From Bombus terrestris (lineage: Eukaryota > Arthropoda > Insecta > Hymenoptera > Apidae), in NCBI RefSeq assembly GCF_910591885.1, contig NW_025963578.1, forward strand, positions 496,001-560,000: 64,000 nt of DNA, written 5' to 3'. A model generated the notes under the pieces. The model was not told the DNA's origin. It saw only the letters and a program-made list of their open reading frames with translations, and did no database searches. How positions within the stretch are numbered: the first letter of the stretch is position 1; every line of letters starts with the position of its first letter. Shown piece after piece: positions 1 through 12,553 of the stretch. The position numbers and the translations under genes are program-made.

Positions 1-1736
1 AACGTGGGAAACCATCGAACAACGTGGGACAACGTGGGACAACGTGGGACAACGTGGGACAACGTGGGACACCGTTGGACATCGTTGGACACCGTGGGAC
101 AACGTGGGACACCGTTGGACACCGTTGGACATCGTTGGACACCGTTGGACACCGTGGGACAACGTGGGACAACGTGGGACAACGTGGGACAACGTGGGAC
201 AACGTAGGACAACGTGGGACAACGTGGGACACCGTTGGACATCGTTGGACAACGTGGGACATCGTGGGACAACGTGGGACAACGTGGGACAACGTGGGAC
301 AACGTGGGACACCGTTGGACACCGTGGGACACCGTTGGACACCGCTGGACACCGTGGGACACCGTTGGACACCGTTGGACATCGTTGGACACCGTTGGAC
401 ACCGTTGGACACCGCTGGACACCGTGGGACAACGTGGGACAACGTGGGACAACGTGGGACAACGTGGGACAACGTGGGACAACGTGGGACAACGTGGGAC
501 AACGTGGGACAACGTGGGACAACGTGGGACACCGTTGGACACCGTGGGACACCGTTGGACACCGTTGGACACCGTGGGACACCGTTGGACACCTTTGGAC
601 ATCGTTGGACACCGTTGGACACCGTTGGACACCGTTGGACACCGTGGGACAACTTGGGATAACGTGGGACAACGTGGGACAACGTGGGACAACGTGGGAC
701 AACGTGGGACAACGTGGGACAACGTGGGACAACGTGGGACAACGTGGGACAACGTGGGACAACGTGGGACAACGTGGGACAACGTGGGACAACGTGGGAC
801 AACGTGGGACACCGTGGGACACCGTTGGACACCGTTGGACAGCGTTGGACACCGTGGGACAACGTGGGACAACGTGGGACACCGTTGGACACCGTGGGAC
901 AACGTGGGACAACGTGGGACAACGTGGGACAACGTGGGACAACGTGGGACAACGTGGGACAACGTGGGACAACGTAGGACAACGTGGGACAACGTGGGAC
1001 ACCGTTGGACACCGTTGGACACCGTGGGACAACGTGGGACAACGTGGGACAACGTGGGACACCGTTGGACACCGTGGGACAACGTGGGACAACGTGGGAC
1101 AACGTGGGACACCGTTGGACATCGTTGGACATCGTTGGACATCGTTGGACACCGTTGGACACCGTTGGACACCGTGGGACACCGTTGGACATCGGTGGAC
1201 ATCGTGGGACACCGTTGGACACCGTTGGACATCGTTGGACACCGTTGGACACCGTGGGACAACGTGGGACAACGTGGGACAACGTGGGACAACGTGGGAC
1301 AACGTGGGACACCGTTGGACACCGTGGGACACCGTTGGACACCGTTGGACATCGTTGGACACCGTGGGACAACGTGGGACAACGTGGGAAACCATGGCAC
1401 AACGTGGGACAACGTGGGACAACGTGGGACAACGTGGGACAACGTGGGACACCGTTGGACACCGTGGGACACCGTTGGCTAACGTGGGACAACGTGGGAC
1501 AACGTGGGACAACGTGGGACAACGTGGGACACCGTTGGACACCGTGGGACACCGTTGGACACCGTTGGACATCGTTGGACACCGTGGGACAACGTGGGAC
1601 AACGTGGGACAACGTGGGAAACCATGGAACAACGTGGGACAACGTGGGACAACGTGGGACAACGTGGGACAACGTGGGACACCGTTGGACATCGTTGGAC
1701 ACCGTGGGACAACGTGGGACAACGTGGGACACCGTT
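1..1736 (+). repeat. 10-bp satellite array 1 (partial, open to the left)
   Basis: This is uninterrupted head-to-tail 10-bp satellite that begins inside a unit, so the array continues beyond the window. Type A dominates, with blocks of B, C, D and E. Rare variants include a GTAGG unit near 204, GCTGG units near 354 and 414, an ACCTTTGGAC unit at 591, and the GAAACC marker at 1 and near 1389 and 1619. The register is constant: the GAC triplet stays at positions ending in 8 up to 1728. A block from about 204 (GTAGG, then the C-A-E series) resembles blocks starting near 8631, 9371 and 11771 in array 2, so arrays 1 and 2 share higher-order modules. All three frames on both strands are open for long stretches only because the unit contains no stop codon. 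I see no gene here. Confidence 0.97.
1732..1736 (+). repeat. Target-site duplication, left, element copy 1
   Basis: CCGTT directly precedes the TG that opens the inserted element. The same five bases follow the closing CA at 2669-2673. Deleting the element and one copy gives a normal ACCGTTGGAC satellite unit. Confidence 0.88.
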
Positions 1737-1951
1737 TGTAAATTCGTACTATCGCGGGGAGACGCGGTCGTTAGAATACGCGTCAACGAGAGTCGTAAAT
1801 TCCCGTTACGATTAGAATAATCGACACCACGAATAGTTCGATCCCCGTATTTCGGTTAGGATAATCGGGGTGGTTGATGCGGTATAACACTGAGAGTCAC
1901 AGAATTATAATAATGTATATTTCCAACAACTAGTCTACACGATTGAAAAGA

Positions 1952-1957
1952 TATAAA
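1952..1957 (+). promoter_or_regulatory. Candidate TATA box in the LTR
   Basis: TATAAA lies 215 bp into the element on the + strand, about 490 bp upstream of the + strand AATAAA. It could be the LTR promoter if the element reads left to right. The same site occurs in copy 2 at 12769-12774. The surrounding DNA is AT-rich, so chance occurrence is possible. Confidence 0.3.
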
Positions 1958-2230
1958 CAATTAACAACTTTATCGCACGCAGATAATGTAACTGTATACA
2001 GTATCGAGCAAGGCTCTTACACTTGAAGTTAGTCTCTTGGTGGACGTAGCACGATATGATACTTAACAGGATAAGCGAATGTTTGGCAATGTCGCGGATC
2101 GACTTGGCGTTCTGTTCTGAGTTAGACGTTTGGCGTTAGAAGTTTGAATGATTGGTCGCTCTTGCGTTGAGATGGAAGAGGGTAAGTGTGGGTGTGCCCT
2201 TTTGCATGACGAACGCGGATTCGTTGTTCA

Positions 2231-2251
2231 CACTTTTCGTTAAGAAAAGTG
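2231..2251. other. Hairpin in the LTR, 8-bp stem
   Basis: CACTTTTC (2231-2238) and GAAAAGTG (2244-2251) are perfect inverted repeats around the 5-nt loop GTTAA. The same hairpin occurs in copy 2 at 13048-13068. No T-run follows, so it does not look like a bacterial terminator. Any role in LTR RNA structure is inference. Confidence 0.5.
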
Positions 2252-2313
2252 AGGGTAACGATCCGCGATGTCGATTGGTTATGCCCTACGCTGATGCTTG
2301 AAGGGATGGGTAG

Positions 2314-2348
2314 AAGGTCTCCTACCATCGTGGTTGATAGGAGACCTT
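2314..2348. other. Hairpin in the LTR, 11-bp perfect stem
   Basis: AAGGTCTCCTA (2314-2324) pairs perfectly with TAGGAGACCTT (2338-2348) around a 13-nt loop, which itself holds a possible ACC/GGT inner pairing. This is the strongest secondary structure seen in the element. It lies about 95 bp before the + strand AATAAA, within what would be the transcribed part if the element is read on the + strand. It is duplicated unchanged at 13131-13165. Confidence 0.6.
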
Positions 2349-2440
2349 GTGGTGGAAAAACCTGATTGATTTATTAGCCAGACATTCGATTCTTCCCGAT
2401 GGGTGCGTGTTCGCTTTCTCCGTATTTTTTCAGCGCGCCT

Positions 2441-2446
2441 AATAAA
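2441..2446 (+). promoter_or_regulatory. Candidate polyadenylation signal in the LTR
   Basis: AATAAA on the + strand, 222 bp before the element's right end, following the TATA-like site. It is a plausible R-region polyA signal if the element is a + strand LTR. Copy 2 has it at 13258-13263. Competing - strand AATAAA hexamers exist at the complements of 2370-2375 and 2584-2589. Confidence 0.3.
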
Positions 2447-2668
2447 CCCAAGGACCACTCTAAAAACCAGATGTGCTTCGAAAATATTTTTTGGCTTAAG
2501 AAATTCTTCAGGACAAAGGGGTTGACTGAAGACGCCTGTTAATACAATACAGTGACAGCGAAAGAATATATTGGGTCCTTAGGTTTATTGAGGGTCGGAG
2601 TGACGTTACGCAGGCCGCTGGCTGTCCGGTCGCGAGGGCTGGCATGCAGATGTTTAGGCGACGTAACA

Positions 2669-2673
2669 CCGTT
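2669..2673 (+). repeat. Target-site duplication, right, element copy 1
   Basis: CCGTT follows the terminal CA of the element and continues as GGAC, which completes the satellite unit interrupted at 1736. Confidence 0.88.
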
Positions 2674-5600
2674 GGACACCGTTGGACATCGTTGGACATC
2701 GTTGGACACCGTTGGACACCGTGGGACACCGCTGGACACCGTTGGACACCGTTGGACATCGGTGGACATCGTGGGACACCGTGGGACAACGTGGGACAAC
2801 GTGGGAAACCATGGAACAACGTGGGACACCGTTGGACACCGTGGGACAACGTGGGACAACGTGGGACACCGTTGGACACCGTGGGACACCGTTGGACACC
2901 GTTGGACATCGTTGGACACCGTGGGACAACGTGGGAAAACGTGGGACAACGTGGGAAACCATGGAACAACGTGGGACAACGTGGGACAACGTGGGACAAC
3001 GTCGGACAACGTGGGACACCGTTGGACATCGTTGGACACCGTGGGACAACGTGGGACAACGTGGGACAACGTGGGACACCGTTGGACACCGTGGGACACC
3101 GTTGGACAACGTGGGACAACGTGGGACAACGTGGGACAACGTGGGACAACGTGGGACAACGTGGGACAACGTGGGACAACGTGGGACAACGTGGGACACC
3201 GTTGGACACCGTGGGACACCGTTGGACAACGTGGGACAACGTGGGACAACGTCGGACAACGTGGGACACCGTTGGACATCGTTGGACACCGTGGGACAAC
3301 GTGGGACAACGTGGGACAACGTGGGACACCGTTGGACACCGTGGGACAACGTGGGACACCGTGGGACACCGTTGGACACCGTTGGACATCGTTGGACACC
3401 GTGGGACAACGTGGGACAACGTGGGACAACGTGGGAAACCATGGAACAACGTGGGACAACGTGGGACAACGTGGGACAACGTCGGACAACGTGGGACACC
3501 GTTGGACATCGTTGGACACCGTGGGACAACGTGGGACAACGTGGGACAACGTGGGACACCGTTGGACACCGTGGGACACCGTTGGACAACGTGGGACAAC
3601 GTGGGACAACGTGGGACAACGTGGGACAACGTGGGACAACGTGGGACAACGTGGGACAACGTGGGACAACGTGGGACACCGTTGGACACCGTGGGACACC
3701 GTTGGACAACGTGGGACAACGTGGGACAACGTGGGACAACGTGGGACAACGTGGGACACCGTTGGACACCGTTGGACACCGTGGGACACCGTTGGACACC
3801 GTTGGACATCGTTGGACACCGTGGGACAACGTGGGACAACGTGGGACAACGTGGGAAACCATGGAACAACGTGGGACAACGTGGGACAACGTGGGACAAC
3901 GTGGGACACCGTTGGACATCGTTGGACAACGTGGGACATCGTGGGACAACGTGGGACAACGTGGGACAACGTGGGACAACGTGGGACAACGTGGGACACC
4001 GTTGGACACCGTGGGACACCGTTGGACACCGTTGGACATCGTTGGACACCGTGGGACAACGTGGGACAACGTGGGACAACGTGGGAAACCATGGAACAAC
4101 GTGGGACACCGTTGGACACCGTGGGACAACGTGGGACAACGTGGGACAACGTGGGACAACGTGGGACAACGTAGGACAACGTGGGACAACGTGGGACACC
4201 GTTGGACACCGTTGGACATCGTTGGACATCGTTGGACATCGTGGGACACCGTTGGACATCGTTGGACACCGTTGGACATCGTTGGACACCGTGGGACAAC
4301 GTGGGACAACGTGGGACAACGTGGGACACCGTTGGACATCGATGGACACCGTTGGACATCGTTGGACACCGTGGGACACCGTTGGACACCGTTGGACATC
4401 GGTGGACATCGTGGGACACCGTTGGACACCGTTGGACATCGTTGGACACCGTTGGACACCGTGGGACAACGTGGGACAACGTGGGACAACGTGGGACAAC
4501 GTGGGACAACGTGGGACAACGTGGGACAACGTGGGACAACGTGGGACACCGTTGGACACCGTGGGACACCGTTGGACAACGTGGGACAACGTGGGACAAC
4601 GTGGGACAACGTGGGACAACGTGGGACACCGTTGGACACCGTGGGACACCGTTGGACACCGTTGGACATCGTTGGACACCGTGGGACAACGTGGGACAAC
4701 GTGGGACAACGTGGGAAACCAAGGAACAACGTGGGACAACGTGGGACAACGTGGGACAACGTGGGACAACGTGGGACAACGTGGGACAACGTCGGACAAC
4801 GTAGGACAACGTGGGACAACGTGGAACAACGTGGGACAACGTGGGACAACGTGGGACACCGTTGGACAACGTGGGACACCGTTGGACATCGTTGGACACC
4901 GTGGGACAACGTGGGACAACGTGGGACAACGTGGGACACCGTTGGACACCGTTGGACATCGTTGGACATCGTTGGACATCGTGGGACAACGTGGGACACC
5001 GTGGGACACCGTTGGACACCGTGGGACAACGTGGGACAACGTGGGACAACGTGGGACAACGTGGGACAACGTGGGACAACGTAGGACAACGTGGGACAAC
5101 GTGGGACAACGTGGGACAACGTGGGACAACGTGGGACACCGTTGGACAACGTGGGACACCGTTGGACACCGTGGGACAACGTGGGACACCGTTGGACAAC
5201 GTGGGACAACGTGGGACAACGTGGGACACCGTGGGACACCGTTGGACACCGTTGGACATCGTTGGACACCGTGGGACAACGTGGGACACCGTGGGACACC
5301 GTTGGACACCGTGGGACAACGTGGGACAACGTGGGACAACGTGGGACAACGTGGGACAACGTGGGACAACGTAGGACAACGTGGGACAACGTGGGACATC
5401 GTTGGACACCGTGGGACAACGTGGGACAACGTGGGACAACGTGGGAAACCATGGAACAACGTGGGACAACGTGGGACAGCGTGGGACAACGTGGGACACC
5501 GTTGGACATCGTTGGACAACGTGGGACATCGTGGGACAACGTGGGACAACGTGGGACACCGTTGGACACCGTTGGACAACGTGGGACACCGTTGGACACC

Positions 5601-8600
5601 GTTGGACATCGTTGGACATCGTTGGACATCGTGGGACACCGTTGGACATCGTTGGACACCGTTGGACATCGTTGGACACCGTGGGACAACGTGGGACAAC
5701 GTGGGACAACGTGGGAAACCATGGAACAACGTGGGACACCGTTGGACACCGTGGGACAACGTGGGACAACGTGGGACAACGTGGGACAACGTGGGACAAC
5801 GTAGGACAACGTGGGACAACGTGGGACACCGTTGGACACCGTTGGACATCGTTGGACATCGTTGGACATCGTGGGACACCGTTGGACATCGTTGGACACC
5901 GTTGGACATCGTTGGACACCGTGGGACAACGTGGGACAACGTGGGACAACGTGGGACACCGTTGGACATCGTTGGACACCGTTGGACATCGTTGGACACC
6001 GTGGGACACCGTTGGACACCGTTGGACACCGTTGGACATCGGTGGACATCGTGGGACACCGTTGGACACCGTTGGACATCGTTGGACACCGTTGGACACC
6101 GTGGGACAACGTGGGACAACGTGGGACAACGTGGGACAACGTGGGACAACGTGGGACAACGTGGGACAACGTGGGACAACGTGGGACACCGTTGGACACC
6201 GTGGGACACCGTTGGACAACGTGGGACAACGTGGGACAACGTGGGACAACGTGGGACAACGTGGGACACCGTTGGACACCGTGGGACACCGTTGGACACC
6301 GTTGGACATCGTTGGACACCGTGGGACAACGTGGGACAACGTGGGACAACGTGGGAAACCATGGAACAACGTGGGACAACGTGGGACAACGTGGGACAAC
6401 GTGGGACAACGTGGGACAACGTGGGACAACGTCGGACAACGTAGGACAACGTGGGACAACGTGGGACAACGTGGGACAACGTGGGACAACGTGGAACACC
6501 GTTGGACAACGTGGGACACCGTTGGACAACGTGGGACACCGTTGGACATCGTTGGACACCGTGGGACAACGTGGGACAACGTGGGACAACGTGGGACACC
6601 GTTGGACACCGTTGGACATCGTTGGACATCGTTGGACATCGTGGGACAACGTGGGACACCGTGGGACACCGTTGGACACCGTGGGACAACGTGGGACAAC
6701 GTGGGACAACGTGGGACAACGTGGGACAACGTGGGACAACGTAGGACAACGTGGGACAACGTGGGACAACGTGGGACAACGTGGGACAACGTGGGACACC
6801 GTTGGACAACGTGGGACACCGTGGGACAACGTGGGACAACGTGGGACAACGTGGGACAACGTGGGACAACGTGGGACAACGTGGGACAACGTAGGACAAC
6901 GTGGGACAACGTGGGACAACGTGGGACAACGTGGGACACCGTTGGACAACGTGGGACACCGTTGGACACCGTGGGACAACGTGGGACACCGTGGGACAAC
7001 GTGGGACAACGTGGGACACCGTTGGACAACGTGGGACAACGTGGGACAACGTGGGACAACGTGGCACAACGTGGGACACCGTTGGACACCGTGGGACACC
7101 GTTGGACACCGTTGGACATCGTTGGACACCGTGGGACAACGTGGGACAACGTGGGACAACGTGGGAAACCATGGAACAACGTGGGACAACGTGGGACAAC
7201 GTGGGACAACGTGGGACAACGTGGGACACCGTTGGACATCGTTGGACACCGTGGGACAACGTGGGAGAACGTGGGACAACGTGGGACACCGTTGGACACC
7301 GTGGGACACCGTTGGACAACGTGGGACAACGTGGGACAACGTGGGACAACGTGGGACAACGTGGGACACCGTTGGACACCGTGGGACACCGTTGGACAAC
7401 GTGGGACAACGTGGGACAACGTGGGACAACGTGGGACAACGTGGGACAACGTGGGACAACGTGGGACACCGTTGGACACCGTGGGACACCGTTGGACACC
7501 GTTGGACATCGTTGGACACCGTGGGACAACGTGGGACAACGTGGGACAACGTGGGAAACCATGGAACAACGTGGGACAACGTGGGACAACGTGGGACAAC
7601 GTGGGACAACGTGGGACACCGTTGGACATCGTTGGACACCGTGGGACAACGTGGGAGAACGTGGGACAACGTGGGACACCGTTGGACACCGTGGGACACC
7701 GTTGGACAACGTGGGACAACGTGGGACAACGTGGGACAACGTGGGACAACGTGGGACAACGTGGGACAACGTGGGACAACGTGGGACACCGTTGGACACC
7801 GTGGGACACCGTTGGACAACGTGGGACAACGTGGGACAACGTGGGACAACGTGGGACAACGTGGGAAACCATGGAACAACGTGGGACAACGTGGGACAAC
7901 GTGGGACAACGTGGGACAACGTGGGACACCGTTGGACATCGTTGGACACCGTGGGACAACGTGGGAGAACGTGGGACAACGTGGGACACCGTTGGACACC
8001 GTGGGACAACGTGGGACGCCGTTGGACACCGTGGGACACCGTTGGACAACGTGGGACAACGTGGGACAACGTGGGACAACGTGGGACAACGTGGGACACC
8101 GTTGGACACCGTGGGACACCGTTGGACACCGTTGGACATCGTTGGACACCGTGGGACAACGTGGGACAACGTGGGACAACGTGGGAAACCATCGAACAAC
8201 GTGGGACAACGTGGGACAACGTGGGACAACGTGGGACAACGTGGGACAACGTGGGACACCGTTGGACACCGTGGGACACCGTTGGACAACGTGGGACAAC
8301 GTGGGACAACGTGGGACAACGTGGGACAACGTGGGACACCGTTGGACACCGTGGGACACCGTTGGACACCGTTGGACATCGTTGGACACCGTGGGACAAC
8401 GTGGGACAACGTGGGACAACGTGGGAAACCATCGAACAACGTGGGACAACGTGGGACAACGTGGGACACCGTTGGACAACGTGGGACAACGTGGGACAAC
8501 GTGGGACAACGTGGGACAACGTGGGAAACCATGGAACAACGTGGGACACCGTTGGACATCGTTGGACACCGTTGGACACCGTGGGACAACGTGGGACAAC

Positions 8601-9099
8601 GTGGGACAACGTGGGACAACGTGGGACAACGTAGGACAACGTGGGACAACGTGGGACACCGTTGGACATCGTTGGACAACGTGGGACATCGTGGGACAAC
8701 GTGGGACAACGTGGGACAACGTGGGACAACGTGGGACACCGTTGGACACCGTGGGACACCGTTGGACACCGCTGGACACCGTGGGACACCGTTGGACACC
8801 GTTGGACATCGTTGGACACCGTTGGACACCGTTGGACATCGCTGGACACCGTGGGACAACGTGGGACAACGTGGGACACCGTTGGACACCGTTGGACATC
8901 GTTGGACACCGTTGGACACCGTGGGACAACGTGGGACAACGTGGGACAACGTGGGACAACGTGGGACAACGTGGGACAACGTGGGACATCGTTGGACACC
9001 GTGGGACAACGTGGGACAACGTGGGACACCGTTGGACACCGTGGGACAACGTGGGACAACGTGGGACACCGTTGGACACCGTGGGACACCGTTGGACAC

Positions 9100-12000
9100 C
9101 GTTGGACATCGTTGGACACCGTGGGACAACGTGGGACAACGTGGGAAACCATGGAACAACGTGGGACAACGTGGGACAACGTGGGACAACGTGGGACAAC
9201 GTGGGACACCGTTGGACATCGTTGGACACCGTGGGACAACGTGGGACAACGTGGGACACCGTTGGACACCGTTGGACATCGTTGGACACCGTTGGACACC
9301 GTGGGACAACGTGGGACAACGTGGGACAACGTGGGACAACGTGGGACAACGTGGGACAACGTGGGACAACGTAGGACAACGTGGGACAACGTGGGACACC
9401 GTTGGACATCGTTGGACAACGTGGGACATCGTGGGACAACGTGGGACAACGTGGGACAACGTGGGACAACGTGGGACACCGTTGGACACCGTGGGACACC
9501 GTTGGACACCGTTGGACACCGTGGGACACCGTTGGACACCGTTGGACATCGTTGGACACCGTTGGACACCGTTGGACACCGTTGGACACCGTGGGACAAC
9601 GTGGGACAACGTGGGACAACGTGGGACAACGTGGGACAACGTGGGACAACGTGGGACAACGTGGGACAACGTGGGACAACGTGGGACAACGTGGGACACC
9701 GTTGGACATCGTTGGACACCGTGGGACAACGTGGGACAACGTGGGACACCGTTGGACACCGTGGGACAACGTGGGACAACGTGGGACAACGTGGGACAAC
9801 GTGGGACAACGTGGGACAACGTAGGACAACGTGGGACAACGTGGGACAACGTGGGAAACCATGGAACAACGTGGGACAACGTGGGACAACGTGGGACAAC
9901 GTGGGACAACGTGGGACAACGTGGGACAACGTGGGACACCGTTGGACATCGTTGGACACCGTGGGACATCGTTGGACACCGTGGGACAACGTGGGACAAC
10001 GTGGGACAACGTGGGAAACCATGGAACAACGTGGGACAACGTGGGACAACGTGGGACAACGTGGGACAACGTGGGACACCGTTGGACATCGTTGGACACC
10101 GTGGGACAACGTGGGACAACGTGGGACACCGTTGGACACCGTGGGACACCGTTGGACACCGTTGGACATCGTTGGACACCGTGGGACAACGTGGGACAAC
10201 GTGGGAAACCATGGAACAACGTGGGACACCGTTGGACACCGTGGGACAACGTGGGACAACGTGGGACACCGTTGGACACCGTGGGACACCGTTGGACACC
10301 GTTGGACACCGTTGGACATCGTGGGACAACGTGGGACAACGTGGGACAACGTGGGAAACCATGGAACAACGTGGGACAACGTGGGACAACGTGGGACAAC
10401 GTCGGACAACGTGGGACACCGTTGGACATCGTTGGACACCGTGGGACAACGTGGGACAACGTGGGACAACGTGGGACACCGTTGGACACCGTGGGACACC
10501 GTTGGACAACGTGGGACAACGTGGGACAACGTGGGACACCGTTGGACATCGTTGGACACCGTGGGACAACGTGGGACAACGTGGGACAACGTGGGACACC
10601 GTTGGACACCGTGGGACACCGTTGGACAACGTGGGACAACGTGGGACAACGTGGGACAACGTGGGACAACGTGGGACACCGGTGGACACCGTGGGACACC
10701 GTTGGACACCGTTGGACATCGTTGGACACCGTGGGACAACGTGGGACAACGTGGGACAACGTGGGAAACCATGGAACAACGTGGGACAACGTGGGACAAC
10801 GTGGGACAACGTGGGACACCGTTGGACATCGTTGGACAACGTGGGACATCGTGGGACAACGTGGGACAACGTGGGACAACGTGGGACAACGTGGGACAAC
10901 GTGGGACACCGTTGGACACCGTGGGACACCGTTGGACACCGTTGGACATCGTTGGACACCGTGGGACAACGTGGGACAACGTGGGACAACGTGGGAAACC
11001 ATGGAACAACGTGGGACACCGTTGGACACCGTGGGACAACGTGGGACAACGTGGGACAACGTGGGACAACGTGGGACAACGTAGGACAACGTGGGACATC
11101 GTGGGACACCGTTGGACACCGTTGGACATCGTTGGACATCGTTGGACATCGTGGGACACCGTTGGACATCGTTGGACACCGTTGGACATCGTTGGACACC
11201 GTGGGACAACGTGGGACAACGTGGGACAACGTGGGACACCGTTGGACATCGTTGGACACCGTTGGACATCGTTGGACACCGTGGGACACCGTTGGACACC
11301 GTTGGACACCGTTGGACACCGTGGGACAACGTGGGACAACGTGGGACAACGTGGGACAACGTGGGACAACGTGGGACAACGTGGGACATCGTTGGACACC
11401 GTGGGACAACGTGGGACAACGTGGGACACCGTTGGACACCGTGGGACAACGTGGGACAACGTGGGACACCGTTGGACACCGTGGGACACCGTTGGACACC
11501 GTTGGACATCGTTGGACACGGTGGGACAACGTGGGACAACGTGGGAAACCATGGAACAACGTGGGACAACGTGGGACAACGTGGGACAACGTGGGACAAC
11601 GTGGGACACCGTTGGACATCGTTGGACACCGTGGGACAACGTGGGACAACGTGGGACACCGTTGGACACCGTTGGACATCGTTGGACACCGTTGGACACC
11701 GTGGGACAACGTGGGACAACGTGGGACAACGTGGGACAACGTGGGACAACGTGGGACAACGTGGGACAACGTAGGACAACGTGGGACAACGTGGGACACC
11801 GTTGGACATCGTTGGACAACGTGGGACATCGTGGGACAACGTGGGACAACGTGGGACAACGTGGGACAACGTGGGACACCGTTGGACACCGTGGGACACC
11901 GTTGGACACCGTTGGACACCGTGGGACACCGTTGGACACCGTTGGACATCGTTGGACACCGTTGGACACCGTTGGACACCGTTGGACACCGTGGGACAAC

Positions 12001-12450
12001 GTGGGACAACGTGGGACAACGTGGGACAACGTGGGACAACGTGGGACAACGTGGGACAACGTGGGACAACGTGGGACAACGTGGGACAACGTGGGACAAC
12101 GTGGGACACCGTTGGACATCGTTGGACACCGTGGGACAACGTGGGACAACGTGGGACACCGTTGGACACCGTGGGACAACGTGGGACAACGTGGGACAAC
12201 GTGGGACAACGTGGGACAACGTGGGACAACGTAGGACAACGTGGGACAACGTGGGACAACGTGGGAAACCATGGAACAACGTGGGACAACGTGGGACAAC
12301 GTGGGACAACGTGGGACAACGTGGGACAACGTGGGACACCGTTGGACATCGTTGGACACCGTGGGACATCGTTGGACACCGTGGGACAACGTGGGACAAC
12401 GTGGGACAACGTGGGAAACCATGGAACAACGTGGGACAACGTGGGACAAC
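9100..12450 (+). repeat. Paired satellite blocks about 2,400 bp apart in array 2
   Basis: Two blocks of about 950 bp, near 9,100-10,050 and 11,500-12,450, carry the same ordered markers at an offset of 2,400-2,410 bp: GAAACC at 9145/11545, 9855/12265 and 10015/12415, and GTAGG at 9371/11771 and 9821/12231. The 10-bp drift in offset shows single-unit indels between the copies. Boundaries are approximate because the repeat is low-complexity. Confidence 0.75.
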
Positions 12451-12548
12451 GTGGGACAACGTGGGACAACGTGGGACAACGTGGGACAACGTGGGACACC
12501 GTTGGACATCGTTGGACACCGTGGGACAACGTGGGACAACGTGGGACA

Positions 12549-12553
12549 CCGTT
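12549..12553 (+). repeat. Target-site duplication, left, element copy 2
   Basis: CCGTT immediately before the TG of the second element copy, matching 13486-13490. It is the same insertion site as in copy 1. Confidence 0.88.

Larger units (their letters stand above)
1737..2668. mobile_element. Probable solo LTR (932 bp) inserted in the satellite, copy 1
   Basis: This is a 932-bp unique-looking sequence with TGTAAATTCG at one end and CGACGTAACA at the other. It therefore has the TG...CA termini typical of LTRs, and it is flanked by CCGTT direct repeats. The satellite register before and after differs by exactly 937 bp (element plus 5 bp). It holds no integrase, reverse transcriptase or primer-binding site, so if it is an LTR it is a solo LTR left by LTR-LTR recombination. 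On the + strand a TATAAA (1952-1957) precedes an AATAAA (2441-2446), which is the expected promoter-to-polyA order and mildly favours + orientation. The - strand also has AATAAA hexamers (complements of 2370-2375 and 2584-2589), so orientation is unresolved. A 5-bp duplication fits Ty3/gypsy, Copia or BEL/Pao elements, and I cannot place the family. A non-autonomous DNA transposon with weak inverted ends (7 of 10 terminal bases match) is the main alternative. A 68-codon - strand frame (2122-2328) has no recognisable domain. Confidence 0.82.
1737..12553 (+). repeat. 10,817-bp higher-order unit (element plus array 2)
   Basis: The element recurs at a constant offset of 10,817 bp along its whole length: 1737 to 12554, 2314 to 13131 and 2668 to 13485. 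One higher-order period is thus 932 bp of element plus 9,885 bp of satellite. Both copies interrupt the satellite at the same base of the unit with the same CCGTT duplication, so a single insertion was later duplicated with its surroundings. The satellite flanks agree for only short distances before differing by whole-unit gains and losses. The last AAC run before the element, for example, has 5 units after the GAAACC marker in array 1 and 7 in array 2. No third copy occurs in the 50.5 kb that follow. Confidence 0.85.
2669..12553 (+). repeat. 10-bp satellite array 2 (complete between two elements)
   Basis: This is 9,885 bp of head-to-tail 10-bp units in one unbroken register (GAC at positions ending in 5). 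Types A, B, C and D make up nearly all of it. The GAAACCATGG marker occurs about every 150-800 bp (for example near 2804, 2954, 3434, 3854, 4084, 5444, 7154, 9144, 10014 and 12414). Around 8184 and 8424 it appears as the GAAACCATCG form. A recurring neighbourhood is B-D-B-B-C-D-A-A-A-marker. GTAGG units near 4171, 5041, 5801, 6741, 6891, 8631, 9371, 9821, 11081, 11771 and 12231 are the main source of + strand stop codons. The long open frames on both strands are repeat artefacts, and I see no gene. Confidence 0.97.

Noticed and set aside
1..1736. CRISPR-like array
   Set aside because: Repeats are 10 bp with no spacers, and there are no cas-like genes. It is a simple tandem satellite.
2122..2328. 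A 68-codon - strand frame in the element (and its copy at 12939-13145)
   Set aside because: It is short, lies inside a probable LTR, has no recognisable motif, and its exact repetition only reflects duplication of the element.
2314..2348. Bacterial-type transcription terminator
   Set aside because: The 11-bp stem has no following T-run and the context is a eukaryotic satellite, so I kept it only as a hairpin.
2508..2668. Open frames that run from the satellite into the element end (for example ending near 2508, 2539, 13325 and 13356)
   Set aside because: These are fusions of satellite frame and element sequence created by the insertion, with no evidence of a gene.
1737..2668. rDNA spacer, tRNA-derived SINE or unique gene fragment
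   Set aside because: No A/B box pair, no poly-A tail and no rRNA-like stretch. The TG...CA ends and 5-bp flanking repeat fit an LTR better.
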